A program made the translations under genes and the position numbers. Under the pieces are notes generated by a model. The model was not told the DNA's origin, ran no database searches, and was given only the letters and a program-made list of their open reading frames with translations. This document shows, piece after piece, positions 19,526 to 27,222 of a stretch of DNA of 64,000 bases (its first letter is position 1; each line of letters starts with the position of its first letter). Origin of the DNA: Streptomyces venezuelae (GTDB lineage Bacteria; Actinomycetota; Actinomycetes; Streptomycetales; Streptomycetaceae); the NCBI RefSeq assembly GCF_008642275.1, contig NZ_CP029189.1:4252501-4316500 (forward strand), given 5' to 3'.

Positions 19526-21085
19526 GTGACTATCTGTCAAACCGTGAGCGGGGTGGGCGTGCAGGAGGCACTCCCGCCGTCGGCGCCGCCTGGTCTTCGA
19601 GTGCGTCGCTCGTGGTGGGGTGGGTTGCTGCGGGCGCTGGTGGCAGGTCTCGTCCTGGTGGCCGGCCTGGCCCTGCCCGTGGTGGCCCCGCAGCCCGCCC
19701 AGGCCGTGCCGCCCGGTACCTACGCCTACGTCGCCAACTTCCAGGACGACACGGTGTCGGTGATCGACACGGCGACGAACACGGTGGTGGTCACGGTTCC
19801 CGTCGGCGATGCGCCGTGGGGAGTGGCGGTGTCGCCGAACGGCACCCGCGCCTACGTCACCAATCGCACCAGTGGCACGGTGTCCGTGATCAACACCGCG
19901 ACCGACACGGTCGTCGCCACCGTCCCCGTCGGCCTTGAGCCCCTCGGAGTGGCGGTGTCGCCGAACGGCACCCGCGCCTACGTCACCAACTACGGCGCCG
20001 ACACCGTGTCCGTGATCAACACGAACACCAACGCGGTCGTCGCCACCATCCCCGTCGGCGATGCGCCCATCGGGGTGGCGGTGTCGCCGAACGGAGCCCG
20101 CGCCTACGTCACCAATTCCGAAGCCGACACGGTGTCCGTGATCAAAACCGCCACCAACACCGTCGTGGCCACCGTCCCCGTCGGCGACTCCCCGTTCGGG
20201 GTGGCGGTGTCGCCGGACAGCGCCCGCGCCTACGTCACCAATTCCGGCGCCGACACGGTGTCCGTGATCGACACGGGGACGAACGCGGTCGTCGCCACGA
20301 TCCCCGTCGGCGATGCGCCCCAGGGGGTGGCGGTGTCGCGGGACGGCACCCGCGCCTACGTCGTCAACGCCGACGCCGACACGGTGTCCGTGATCGACAC
20401 GGCGACGAACACGGTCGTCGCCACCGTCCCCGTCGGCGATGCCCCCCGAGAGGTGGCGCTGTCGCCGGACGGCACCCGCGCCTACGTCACCAACGCCAAC
20501 GACGACACGGTGTCCGTGATCGACACCGCCATCAACACCGTCGTGGCCACCGTCCCCGTCGACGACCTCCCGTTCGGGGTGGCGATCGGGGTCGTGCCCC
20601 GGCCGGCTCCGGCGCTGACTCTGATCAAGCTCACCGCCGGCGGGACGTTCACCCGGGGCGGGCAGGGCGCCTACACCCTCACCGTCACCAACACCGGCGA
20701 CCTGCCCACCGACGGCAGCACCGTCACCGTCACCGACACCCTCCCCGCCGGCCTGACCCCGGTCGGCTTCTCCGGCAGCGGATGGACCTGCACCCTCACC
20801 CCGCTGTCCTGCACCCGCAGCGACACCCTCGCCCCCGGCGCCGGCTACCCGCCCCTCACCCTCACCGTCCGGATCGCCCCCCACGCGCCGAAGCAGGTCA
20901 CCAACACCGCCACCGTCACCGGCGGCGGCGCCACCGGCACGAGCCTTGCCACCGCGACCACCACCGTCGACAGGAAGCAGCAGCCCAAGCCCCCGCACCA
21001 CGACCGCCCGGGCCACGACCGCCCGGGCCACGGAAAGCCCGGCCACGACCGGCCCGACCACGGCCACCGCCCCGGCCCCCGGTAG
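19526..21085 (+). CDS. Secreted YVTN seven-bladed beta-propeller protein with DUF11-like domain
   Basis: About 519 residues. An N-terminal signal peptide (basic WWGGLLRALVAG, hydrophobic core, AQA-VPPG cleavage near residue 60) directs export. Residues 65-350 are seven 42-residue repeats of the type AYVTNxxxDTVSVI / VVATVPVGDxPxGVAVSPDG, a complete YVTN propeller. A DUF11/CARDB-like immunoglobulin domain follows (VTNTGDLPTDGSTVTVTDTL), and then a Pro/His/Gly/Asp tail of repeated RPGHD units. GTG 19526 is chosen because GGGAGGA lies five bases upstream. No LPXTG motif or transmembrane tail is present. An extracellular binding or wall-associated role is inferred; the ligand is unknown. Confidence 0.85.
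   Translation: MTICQTVSGVGVQEALPPSAPPGLRVRRSWWGGLLRALVAGLVLVAGLALPVVAPQPAQAVPPGTYAYVANFQDDTVSVIDTATNTVVVTVPVGDAPWGVAVSPNGTRAYVTNRTSGTVSVINTATDTVVATVPVGLEPLGVAVSPNGTRAYVTNYGADTVSVINTNTNAVVATIPVGDAPIGVAVSPNGARAYVTNSEADTVSVIKTATNTVVATVPVGDSPFGVAVSPDSARAYVTNSGADTVSVIDTGTNAVVATIPVGDAPQGVAVSRDGTRAYVVNADADTVSVIDTATNTVVATVPVGDAPREVALSPDGTRAYVTNANDDTVSVIDTAINTVVATVPVDDLPFGVAIGVVPRPAPALTLIKLTAGGTFTRGGQGAYTLTVTNTGDLPTDGSTVTVTDTLPAGLTPVGFSGSGWTCTLTPLSCTRSDTLAPGAGYPPLTLTVRIAPHAPKQVTNTATVTGGGATGTSLATATTTVDRKQQPKPPHHDRPGHDRPGHGKPGHDRPDHGHRPGPR
19724..20590 (+). repeat. Seven tandem 126-bp repeats encoding propeller blades
   Basis: The stretch repeats every 126 bases with nearly identical blocks such as GACACGGTGTCCGTGATC and CCCGCGCCTACGTCACCAA. 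DNA identity between units is high, pointing to recent expansion or gene conversion. Confidence 0.9.
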
Positions 21086-21108
21086 CCGCACACCGGCATG
21101 ACGAACGC

Positions 21109-21148
21109 CCCGGCGCCGGCCGCCCACCCTCGGACCGCCGGCGCCGGG
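21109..21148 (+). terminator. Hairpin between convergent propeller and AraC-type genes
   Basis: Eleven-base GC-only arms (21109-21119 and 21138-21148, CCCGGCGCCGG and complement) with an 18-base loop, positioned after the propeller stop and before the convergent regulator's stop. Confidence 0.55.
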
Positions 21149-21229
21149 CATCCCATGACCACGCAACCCCACACGAAGGCCCGCCGCCGGAAGCCTGCGC
21201 CGGCCCCTCGCGCCCGACCGGACCACCGA

Positions 21230-22177
21230 TCAGGTGGGGTTCGCGCTGCGGAACGCGCGGCGGTAGGTGTCGGGCGGGACACCGACGACCCGCTTGAACT
21301 GGCGCCGCAGGGTGGTGGCCGTACCCATGCCGGTGGCGACGGCGACCGCCTCGACCGTCTCGTCGGTGGCCTCCAGCAGCTCCTGCGCGCGGCGCACCCG
21401 CTGGGTCAGCAGCCACTGCAGCGGGGTCTGGCCGGTGACCGCCCGGAACTGCCGGCCCAGGTGGCGCGGGCTCGTACTGGCCCGGCGCGCCATGTCGGTG
21501 ACGGTCAGCGGCCGGTCCAGGCGCTGCTGGGCCCAGGCGAGCAGGTCGGCGAGCCGGTGGTCGCCTTCGGCTTGCACCGGGGTGGAGACGAACTGCGCCT
21601 GACCGCCCGTCCGGTGGGGCGCCATGACGAGGCGGCGGGCGACGGAGTTGGCGACGGCGGCGCCGTGGTCGAGGTGGACCAGGTGCAGGCACAGGTCCAC
21701 GGCGGCGGCCTTGCCCGCGGCCGTCAGCACGCTGCCGTTGTCCGTGTACAGGACGTCGGCGTCGACCTCGGCCCCTGGGTGGCGGGCGCTCAGCTCCGCG
21801 GTGTGCGCCCAGTGGGTGGTGGCCCGCCGCCCGTCGAGCAGGCCCGCGGCGCCCAGGACGAAGGCCCCGGTGCACAGGGAGGCGACCCGGGCGCCGGCCG
21901 CATGGGCGGCGCGCACGGCGTCGACCAGCTCGGGCGGCGGCGGTTCGTCGACGTCGGCGCACGCGGGAACGATCACGGTGTCGGCCCGGACCAGGTGCTC
22001 CAGACCGTGGTCGGGCTCGACGGTGAACGGGCCGACGCGCACGGGGCCGGGGCCGCAGAGCAGCACGTCGTACCAGCCCTGCGGGGCGTCGGGCGGGGGA
22101 TTGCCGAAGATCTCGTAGGCCACCGCCAGCTCGAAGTGCAGCATGCGACCGGCGGCCGCCAGGGCGACAGTGGGCAT
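21230..22177 (-). CDS. GlxA/FtrA-type transcriptional regulator (DJ-1/PfpI domain plus AraC helix-turn-helix)
   Basis: About 315 residues. The N-terminal 1-180 is a DJ-1/PfpI amidotransferase-like sensor domain (FELAVAYEIFGN; RVASLCTGAFVLGAAGLLDG with the nucleophile-elbow Cys). The C-terminal 210-310 holds two AraC helix-turn-helix motifs (MARRASTSPRHLGRQFRAV and AVATGMGTATTLRRQFKRVV). Such regulators usually activate catabolic or detoxification genes. The start MPTVALAAAG (22177) is preferred; an upstream ATG at 22216 adds 13 residues. It is divergent from the saccharopine-dehydrogenase-like gene, with about 135 bases between starts, making that gene the likely target. Confidence 0.88.
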   Translation of the reverse strand: MPTVALAAAGRMLHFELAVAYEIFGNPPPDAPQGWYDVLLCGPGPVRVGPFTVEPDHGLEHLVRADTVIVPACADVDEPPPPELVDAVRAAHAAGARVASLCTGAFVLGAAGLLDGRRATTHWAHTAELSARHPGAEVDADVLYTDNGSVLTAAGKAAAVDLCLHLVHLDHGAAVANSVARRLVMAPHRTGGQAQFVSTPVQAEGDHRLADLLAWAQQRLDRPLTVTDMARRASTSPRHLGRQFRAVTGQTPLQWLLTQRVRRAQELLEATDETVEAVAVATGMGTATTLRRQFKRVVGVPPDTYRRAFRSANPT

Positions 22178-22265
22178 GTCCGAAAGTGTACGGGTGATGT
22201 CGTTCCGGACCATCACGGTCGGGTGCGGGACGCCCCGAGACTGGGTTCATCGAGACGGCGGATAC

Positions 22266-22301
22266 GACGCGAACGACGCGAACGACGCGAACGACGTGAA
22301 C
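22266..22301 (+). repeat. Four tandem 9-bp repeats (GACGYGAAC) before a start codon
   Basis: GACGCGAAC occurs three times and GACGTGAAC once, head to tail, ending 10 bases before the ATG at 22312 and containing an in-frame TGA. The following codons continue a looser period of Ala/Thr/Asn codons. Confidence 0.9.
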
Positions 22302-22311
22302 GGGGACAGCG

Positions 22312-23406
22312 ATGAGCACGGTGGGTACGGCGAACACAGCGGACGCGGCGAACACGGCGGGTGCGGCGGGTCCGGCGGGCCCGGTGGTGGTCTACGGGGC
22401 GACGGGGCACACCGGTCGCTTCATCGTCGCCGAGCTGCGCAGACGCGGAATCGCCACCGCCGTCTCAGGCCGCGACGAAGCCCGGCTGGAGGCACTGGCC
22501 GCCCAGGACGGGGCGGACGTGCTCGTCCGGCCGGCCGCCGTGGACGATCCGGCCTCCCTGGACCGGGCCCTCGCCGGTGCGGCGGCCGTGATCAACGCCG
22601 CCGGACCGTTCGCGGTGACGGGCGGCCCGGTCGTCGAGGCGGCCCTGCGCGCCGGGATCCCGTACGTCGACGTCGCGGCCGAGATCGAGGCGAACGCCGC
22701 GATGTTCACCGACCGCGCGGAGGCGGCCCGCGAGGCCGACGTGCCCGTGGTGCCGGCCATGGCCTTCTACGGGGGCCTGGGCGACCTGCTCGTCGGCGCC
22801 GCCATGGGCGAGTGGACGACGGCGGACGAGGTGCACGTCGCCTACGGGCTGAGCAGCTGGCGGCCCACGGAGGGCACCCGGGTGGCCGGCGAGGTGTCCC
22901 ACGCGCGCCGTGCAGGGCGCCGCGTGCGGTTCGCGGAGGGCGCCCTGCGCTACCACGACGACGAACTGGCGGAGCAGGAGTGGCTCTTCCCGGAGCCCCT
23001 GGGCCGGCGGACGGTGATCGCCGAGTTCACCATGGCCGACGTGGTCACCGTGCCCAGCCACGTGGCCGTGCCGGAGGTGCGTACGTACATGGCCGTGGAG
23101 GCCGCGCGGGACCTCGCCGGGGCGGACACCCCGGAACCGGAGGCGGTCGACGACCTCGGCCGCTCGGACCAGACGTTCGTCGTGGACGTCCTGGTGCGGG
23201 CGGGTGGGGTCGAGCGCCGCGCCACGGCCCGCGGCCAGGACATCTACGCCGTCACCGCGCCCCTCGCGGTCGAGGCCGTCGAGCGGCTCCTGTCCGGCCG
23301 GACCCGGACCGCGGGTGTGGCCTCGGCCGCCGCGATGTTCGACGCCCCGGACTTCCTGCGGGCGCTGGCCCCGTACCTGTCGGTCGAGGTCGCGCACCGA
23401 CCGTAG
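22312..23406 (+). CDS. Saccharopine-dehydrogenase-like NAD(P)-binding protein (possible trans-acting enoyl reductase type)
   Basis: 364 residues. After a low-complexity Ala/Thr/Gly N terminus of about 22 residues comes a Rossmann motif VVVYGATGHTGRFIVAEL, then VINAAGPFAVTGGPVVEAAL and a Tyr-Val-Asp-Val stretch typical of the Sacchrp_dh_NADP domain. The family includes lipid-modifying trans-acting enoyl reductases and uncharacterised oxidoreductases; the substrate here is unknown. The ATG follows GGGGA and an in-frame stop at 22297. It is divergent from a GlxA-type regulator and lies 84 bases before hemB. Confidence 0.8.
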   Translation: MSTVGTANTADAANTAGAAGPAGPVVVYGATGHTGRFIVAELRRRGIATAVSGRDEARLEALAAQDGADVLVRPAAVDDPASLDRALAGAAAVINAAGPFAVTGGPVVEAALRAGIPYVDVAAEIEANAAMFTDRAEAAREADVPVVPAMAFYGGLGDLLVGAAMGEWTTADEVHVAYGLSSWRPTEGTRVAGEVSHARRAGRRVRFAEGALRYHDDELAEQEWLFPEPLGRRTVIAEFTMADVVTVPSHVAVPEVRTYMAVEAARDLAGADTPEPEAVDDLGRSDQTFVVDVLVRAGGVERRATARGQDIYAVTAPLAVEAVERLLSGRTRTAGVASAAAMFDAPDFLRALAPYLSVEVAHRP

Positions 23407-23490
23407 GGCGGGGCCGGGGGGAGAACGGGACGGGAGCCCGGGCCATACCCTTGTCCGGACTGCTGTCGATGCTCGAAGAGGCGACTGAAG

Positions 23491-24492
23491 ATGAGCGCGT
23501 ACGGATCCTTCCCCGGTTCACGGCCCCGCCGGCTGCGCACCACCCCGGCGATGCGGCGGATGGTCGCGGAGAACCGGCTGCACCCCTCGGACCTGATCCT
23601 CCCGGCGTTCGTCCGGGAGGGCATCAGCGAGCCCCTGGCGATCTCCGCGATGCCCGGCGTCGTGCAGCACACCCGGGACACGCTGCGCAAGGCCGCCGTC
23701 GAGGCGGTCGAGGCCGGAGTCGCCGGGATCATGCTGTTCGGCGTCCCGGCCGACGAGAACAAGGACGCGCTGGGCACGGCGGGCACCGAGCCGGACGGGA
23801 TCCTGCAGGTCGCGATCCGCGACGTGAAGGCCGAGGTCGGGGACGACCTGGTGATCATGTCGGACCTGTGCCTGGACGAGTACACCGACCACGGCCACTG
23901 CGGCGTGCTGGACGAACACGGGCGCGTCGACAACGACGCCACGCTGGAGCGCTACGCCGAGATGGCGCAGGTCCAGGCGGACGCGGGCGTCCACGTGGTC
24001 GGGCCGAGCGGCATGATGGACGGGCAGGTCGGCGTCATCCGTGACGCGCTGGACGAGACCGGGCACGAGGACGTCTCGATCCTCGCCTACACGGCGAAGT
24101 ACACGTCCGCCTTCTACGGTCCCTTCCGCGAGGCCGTCGCCTCCTCGCTGCAGGGCGACCGCAAGACGTACCAGCAGGACCCGGCGAACGCCCGGGAGTC
24201 CCTGCGGGAACTCGCCCTCGACCTGGAGGAGGGCGCGGACATGGTGATGGTCAAGCCGGCCGGGCCCTACCTCGACATCCTGTACAGGGTCGCGCAGGCG
24301 GTGGACGTGCCGGTGGCGGCGTACCAGATCAGCGGCGAGTTCGCGATGATCGAGGCGGCGGCGGAGAAGGGCTGGATCGAGCGCGACCGGGCCATCCTGG
24401 AGACCCTGCTGGGCATCAAGCGCGCGGGTGCCGACACCATCCTCACCTACTGGGCGACCGAGGTCGCGGGCTGGCTGCGCGAGACCCGCTGA
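23491..24492 (+). CDS. hemB: Delta-aminolevulinic acid dehydratase (porphobilinogen synthase)
   Basis: 333 residues. It condenses two 5-aminolevulinates to porphobilinogen. Schiff-base lysines are in [14 protein letters not shown] (near residue 203) and [13 protein letters not shown] (near 255). The metal region reads [16 protein letters not shown]: of the three cysteines of the zinc form, the middle one is Asp, a variant also seen in other actinobacteria and between the Zn and Mg types. It normally closes the rex-hemACD operon in Streptomyces; here about 4.1 kb of other genes and a terminator intervene, so it must be read from another promoter or by co-transcription with the upstream dehydrogenase gene. 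Confidence 0.97.
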   Translation: MSAYGSFPGSRPRRLRTTPAMRRMVAENRLHPSDLILPAFVREGISEPLAISAMPGVVQHTRDTLRKAAVEAVEAGVAGIMLFGVPADENKDALGTAGTEPDGILQVAIRDVKAEVGDDLVIMSDLCLDEYTDHGHCGVLDEHGRVDNDATLERYAEMAQVQADAGVHVVGPSGMMDGQVGVIRDALDETGHEDVSILAYTAKYTSAFYGPFREAVASSLQGDRKTYQQDPANARESLRELALDLEEGADMVMVKPAGPYLDILYRVAQAVDVPVAAYQISGEFAMIEAAAEKGWIERDRAILETLLGIKRAGADTILTYWATEVAGWLRETR

Positions 24493-24501
24493 GGGTCCGT
24501 C

Positions 24502-24903
24502 CTACGGCCAGTCGACGAGGCCGTGGAAGACGGCGAAGTCGAGGACCACGGTGGCCGGAGCGGCCACCGCGCACCACACCCTGGCGGCGGCGTAGCGCCG
24601 CTGCCAGGGCAGCGCCCACGCGGCCACCAGCAGGACCAGGACCACCAGCAGGCCGAACCCGAAGACGGTGAAGGCGACCTCGTACGAGGCGTCGAACCGG
24701 TCGCTCGCGGCTGTTCCGCAGGAGTCGCAGGCCATCGGGGAAATCCCGGCGAAGAAGAGCGCGACGGCGGCCGTCGGCAGCGTCAGCAGGGTGGCCACGA
24801 GCGGCGCGACGAACGCGCGGCGGTCGCGCGAGGTGTCGGGTGTGGTGGGTGTGCTGGTGGGCGTGGTGGGTGTGGCGGCGGTGGTCGGGAGCGGTGTGGT
24901 CAT
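24502..24903 (-). CDS. Small integral membrane protein, function unknown
   Basis: About 133 residues with a Thr/Pro-rich N-terminal tail of about 30 residues and three hydrophobic segments (APLVATLLTLPTAAVALFF, a long one around FGFGLLVVLVLLVAAWAL, and WCAVAAPATVVLDF). A Cys pair, ACDSCG, lies in the first extracytoplasmic loop. I do not recognise the family. The frame stays open upstream to an ATG at 25035-25044, inside the repeat arm described separately; that longer form would add a 47-residue basic/Pro-rich N terminus. It converges on hemB with only 9 bases between stops. Confidence 0.65.
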   Translation of the reverse strand: MTTPLPTTAATPTTPTSTPTTPDTSRDRRAFVAPLVATLLTLPTAAVALFFAGISPMACDSCGTAASDRFDASYEVAFTVFGFGLLVVLVLLVAAWALPWQRRYAAARVWCAVAAPATVVLDFAVFHGLVDWP

Positions 24904-24976
24904 GGCGTTAGTGAACTGGACTGCGGGAAGCGGCACATGAGTGCGGGTACTCAGGCCGGGTGGGTCGCCGGGCGGG

Positions 24977-25399
24977 GCTTCGGGTGGGCGGGAGCCGCCG
25001 GGGCGGTGGTGGGTGATGCGGGTGGGGTTTCCCGTCAGTCCCATCGTCCCTCCGGGTCGGCCGGTCCCTCAAGGGCGCTCCTCCTGCGTCGTCGCGTCGC
25101 TACGCGATGGCCTGCGGCCACCCTTGACCGACCGACCCGCCCCGGAGAAACGAAAGACTGCCGGGAAACCCCAAAAGAACGAGCCGGACGACACTTCCAG
25201 GGACGGGGCGGTCGACGATGTCCGGCCTGGTCGGGCGCCGGGACGACCGAGAGGCGGGCCCGTCCAGACCCGGGACCGGGGGTGGTGCCGGGGAGGCGCA
25301 CCAGATCGCTACGCGCTTCTCGCCGACCGCGTCCGAAGACCGTCTGGGGCTGGACATAGGCCGCCCACGGCCTCGATCCGTCCCTCGACCTGCGTCCGG
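24977..25399 (-). repeat. Left arm of a ~425-bp imperfect inverted repeat
   Basis: The reverse complement of this segment aligns with 27223-27648 over its whole length with, by eye, roughly 85-90% identity. Long identical blocks include the stretches around CCCCAAAAGAACGAGCC and GTCGTCGCGTCGCTACGCGA. The arm ends 74 bases upstream of the start of the minus-strand membrane-protein gene. Read outward, it carries GGAGGGACGATGGGACTGAC, a ribosome site followed by ATG. I see no transposase or short terminal repeats. The rest of the 24904-25469 gap holds only a terminator. Confidence 0.88.
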
Positions 25400-25415
25400 C
25401 GACCGTCGGGGGAAC

Positions 25416-25452
25416 GGTCCTTGCCCCACCGCGATGCGGTGGGGCAAGGACC
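25416..25452 (-). terminator. Terminator after the Pro/Glu-tailed secreted protein gene
   Basis: Perfect 17-base arms (GGTCCTTGCCCCACCGC and complement) around a three-base loop, 17 bases past the stop of the minus-strand gene at 25470. Confidence 0.85.
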
Positions 25453-25469
25453 AGGCGATCAATCCGCGC

Positions 25470-26141
25470 TCATTTGACGACGATGTCCGGGGGCGGGGCC
25501 GGAGCTTCCGGAGCGGGCGGGGCTTCTTCCACCGGAGCGGGCGGGGCCTCCTCCACCGGGGCCGGCGGCGCCGGCTCTTCAGGCACGGACGGAACTTCTT
25601 CCGCGGGCGCCGGTGCCTCGGGTACGGACGGGACCTCTTCTGCAGGGGCGGGCGGGGCCGGTGCTTCGGGTACGGACGGGACCTCTTCCGCGGGGGCGGG
25701 CGGGGCCGGCTTGTCGGGGCAGGGCGGACCGTCGGTGCCGTTGGTGCCCGTGCCGTTGGTGCCGGTGCCGTTGCGCCCACCGCAGCGGCCCTTTCCGCCG
25801 CGCCCGATGCCGCCGGTGCCGATGCCTCCGGGAGCCGTACAGACCTGGGCGTTGCCGCCGGTACCGTCACCGCCGTTGCCGTCGCCACCGGTACCTGCGG
25901 GGCAGTAGTCGTCGTGATGGCCGTGCTTGTCGTGACCGCCGTGCTTCTTGTGGCCGTCACGTTTCTTGTGGCTGTCATGCCTTCCGTGGTCGCGGTCCCC
26001 GTCGTGGCTCTTGTGGTCGCCGCCGACCACCTGAAGCGTCGGGGCCGCTACCGCTGCGCCCGCTGGGATCAGTACACCGGCGCTGAGGAGGACAGAGGCT
26101 GCTGCTACGACCACGCTGCGCTTCCGCGGACTGCTCGTCAT
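25470..26141 (-). CDS. Secreted low-complexity protein (His/Asp-rich, Gly-rich, Pro/Glu repeat tail)
   Basis: About 223 residues; no known family recognised. A signal peptide (SSPRKRSVVVAAASVLLSAG ... AAVAAP) is followed by a His/Asp/Lys/Gly segment rich in HDK and GHK units (residues 45-80), a Cys/Gly/Thr segment with four cysteines (80-140), and a tail of repeated PAPAEEVPSVPE and PVEEAPPAP units to the end. The His/Asp cluster could bind metal ions (inference). ATG 26141 is preferred; ATG 26153 touches its Shine-Dalgarno. It lies downstream of a second Gly-rich secreted gene on the same strand, with a terminator between, and both sit inside the inverted repeat. Confidence 0.75.
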   Translation of the reverse strand: MTSSPRKRSVVVAAASVLLSAGVLIPAGAAVAAPTLQVVGGDHKSHDGDRDHGRHDSHKKRDGHKKHGGHDKHGHHDDYCPAGTGGDGNGGDGTGGNAQVCTAPGGIGTGGIGRGGKGRCGGRNGTGTNGTGTNGTDGPPCPDKPAPPAPAEEVPSVPEAPAPPAPAEEVPSVPEAPAPAEEVPSVPEEPAPPAPVEEAPPAPVEEAPPAPEAPAPPPDIVVK

Positions 26142-26233
26142 GACAATTCCCATTCCTTTTCCGTGTGCTCCCGGTATTCGGGAACGAAAGGTCGTGATGT
26201 TCATAGGGGGTGGATTCGAATTCGGTGGGTCAG

Positions 26234-26272
26234 CGGTCCGGCCGGGCGGTTTTCCACCGCCCGGCCGGACCG
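26234..26272 (-). terminator. Terminator after the Gly/Asn/Thr repeat gene
   Basis: Perfect 17-base arms (left arm CGGTCCGGCCGGGCGGT) with loop TTTCC, 35 bases past the stop at 26307. Confidence 0.85.
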
Positions 26273-26306
26273 GGTACCGACTCGTCGCTGTTCGCGTGGC
26301 CGGTTC

Positions 26307-27026
26307 CTATTCGCCGGTCGCGTCACCGCCGTTGCCGTCGCCGCCCGTGTTGTTGCCGGGGCCGCTCGCGTCACCGCCGTTGCCGGTACCGCCCGTGTTG
26401 TTGCCCGGTCCGGAGGCGTCACCGCCGTTGCCGGTGCCTCCCTTGTTGGTGCCCGAGCCGGAAGCGTCGCCGCCGTTGCCGGTGCCGCCGGTGTTGGTGC
26501 CCGGGCCGGTGGCGTCGCCGCCGTTGCCGGTACCGCCGGTGTTGGTCCCGTCGGCGGGTGCGTCGGCGGGTGCGTCAGCCGGTGCGTCGGCGGGTGCGTC
26601 AGCCGGTGCGTCCGCGGGGTCCTGGGCAGGCGCTTCGGCAGGGGCCTGACCGGTTGCGGCGCCGCCGTTCCCGTCGCCACCCTTGTTGGTGCCCGAGCCG
26701 CTGGCCTTGCCGCCGTTGCCGGTACCGCCGGTGTTGTTGCCGGGGCCGGTGGCGTCGCCACCGTTACCCGTACCACCGGTGTTGGTGCCACCGGTGGCGG
26801 CTTCTTCCTTGGGCTGCTCCTGGCAATGCCAGTGATGGTGATGCTTCCGGCATTGGGGCTGGTTGGCGAGCGCCACCTGAGAGACGGACCCTGTCGACGC
26901 CGTCGCGGCGGATGCCGGAAGGATGACCCCTCCGCCGATCACAGCGGCCGCGGCGACGACGGTTGCAAGACGGAAGCCCCGGCGCTTAGCACGGTCGCTG
27001 TCGTGGGTCGAAACGATGCTGGTCAT
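26307..27026 (-). CDS. Secreted Gly/Asn/Thr-repeat protein, unknown function
   Basis: 239 residues. A signal peptide (RRGFRLATVVAAAAVIGGGV ... SAATAS) leads to a short mature head with a metal-ligand-like cluster, QCRKHHHHWHCQEQ (two Cys, five His) at residues 58-71. The rest is repeat: about nine units of the form NTGGTGNGGDATGPG, interrupted by a Glu/Pro/Ala block and PADA repeats (residues about 127-160). No LPXTG, lipobox or transmembrane tail is seen. Composition resembles surface or matrix repeat proteins, but I cannot name a family. It shares architecture (signal, His cluster, repeats) with the next gene downstream. Confidence 0.72.
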   Translation of the reverse strand: MTSIVSTHDSDRAKRRGFRLATVVAAAAVIGGGVILPASAATASTGSVSQVALANQPQCRKHHHHWHCQEQPKEEAATGGTNTGGTGNGGDATGPGNNTGGTGNGGKASGSGTNKGGDGNGGAATGQAPAEAPAQDPADAPADAPADAPADAPADAPADGTNTGGTGNGGDATGPGTNTGGTGNGGDASGSGTNKGGTGNGGDASGPGNNTGGTGNGGDASGPGNNTGGDGNGGDATGE

Positions 27027-27222
27027 GGCTTTCTCCTATGCTGGATAAATGTCATCGGTGTGCCCGGAAACGTGGGCGATCAATGCAGTCCGGTGAGAGA
27101 AGAGGACTTCGCGGCCTCGTTCTGTTCCCGTCGGCCCGCACTTCCAGTAGGCCCCACCGGAAATTCCAGGTCAGGTTCCGAGGACTCGGGACTTGTCAGG
27201 GGTCGCAGGAATCGGGTAAAGC

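Noticed and set aside
19724..20590. CRISPR or phage-type repeats
   Set aside because: 126-bp in-frame repeats encode propeller blades.
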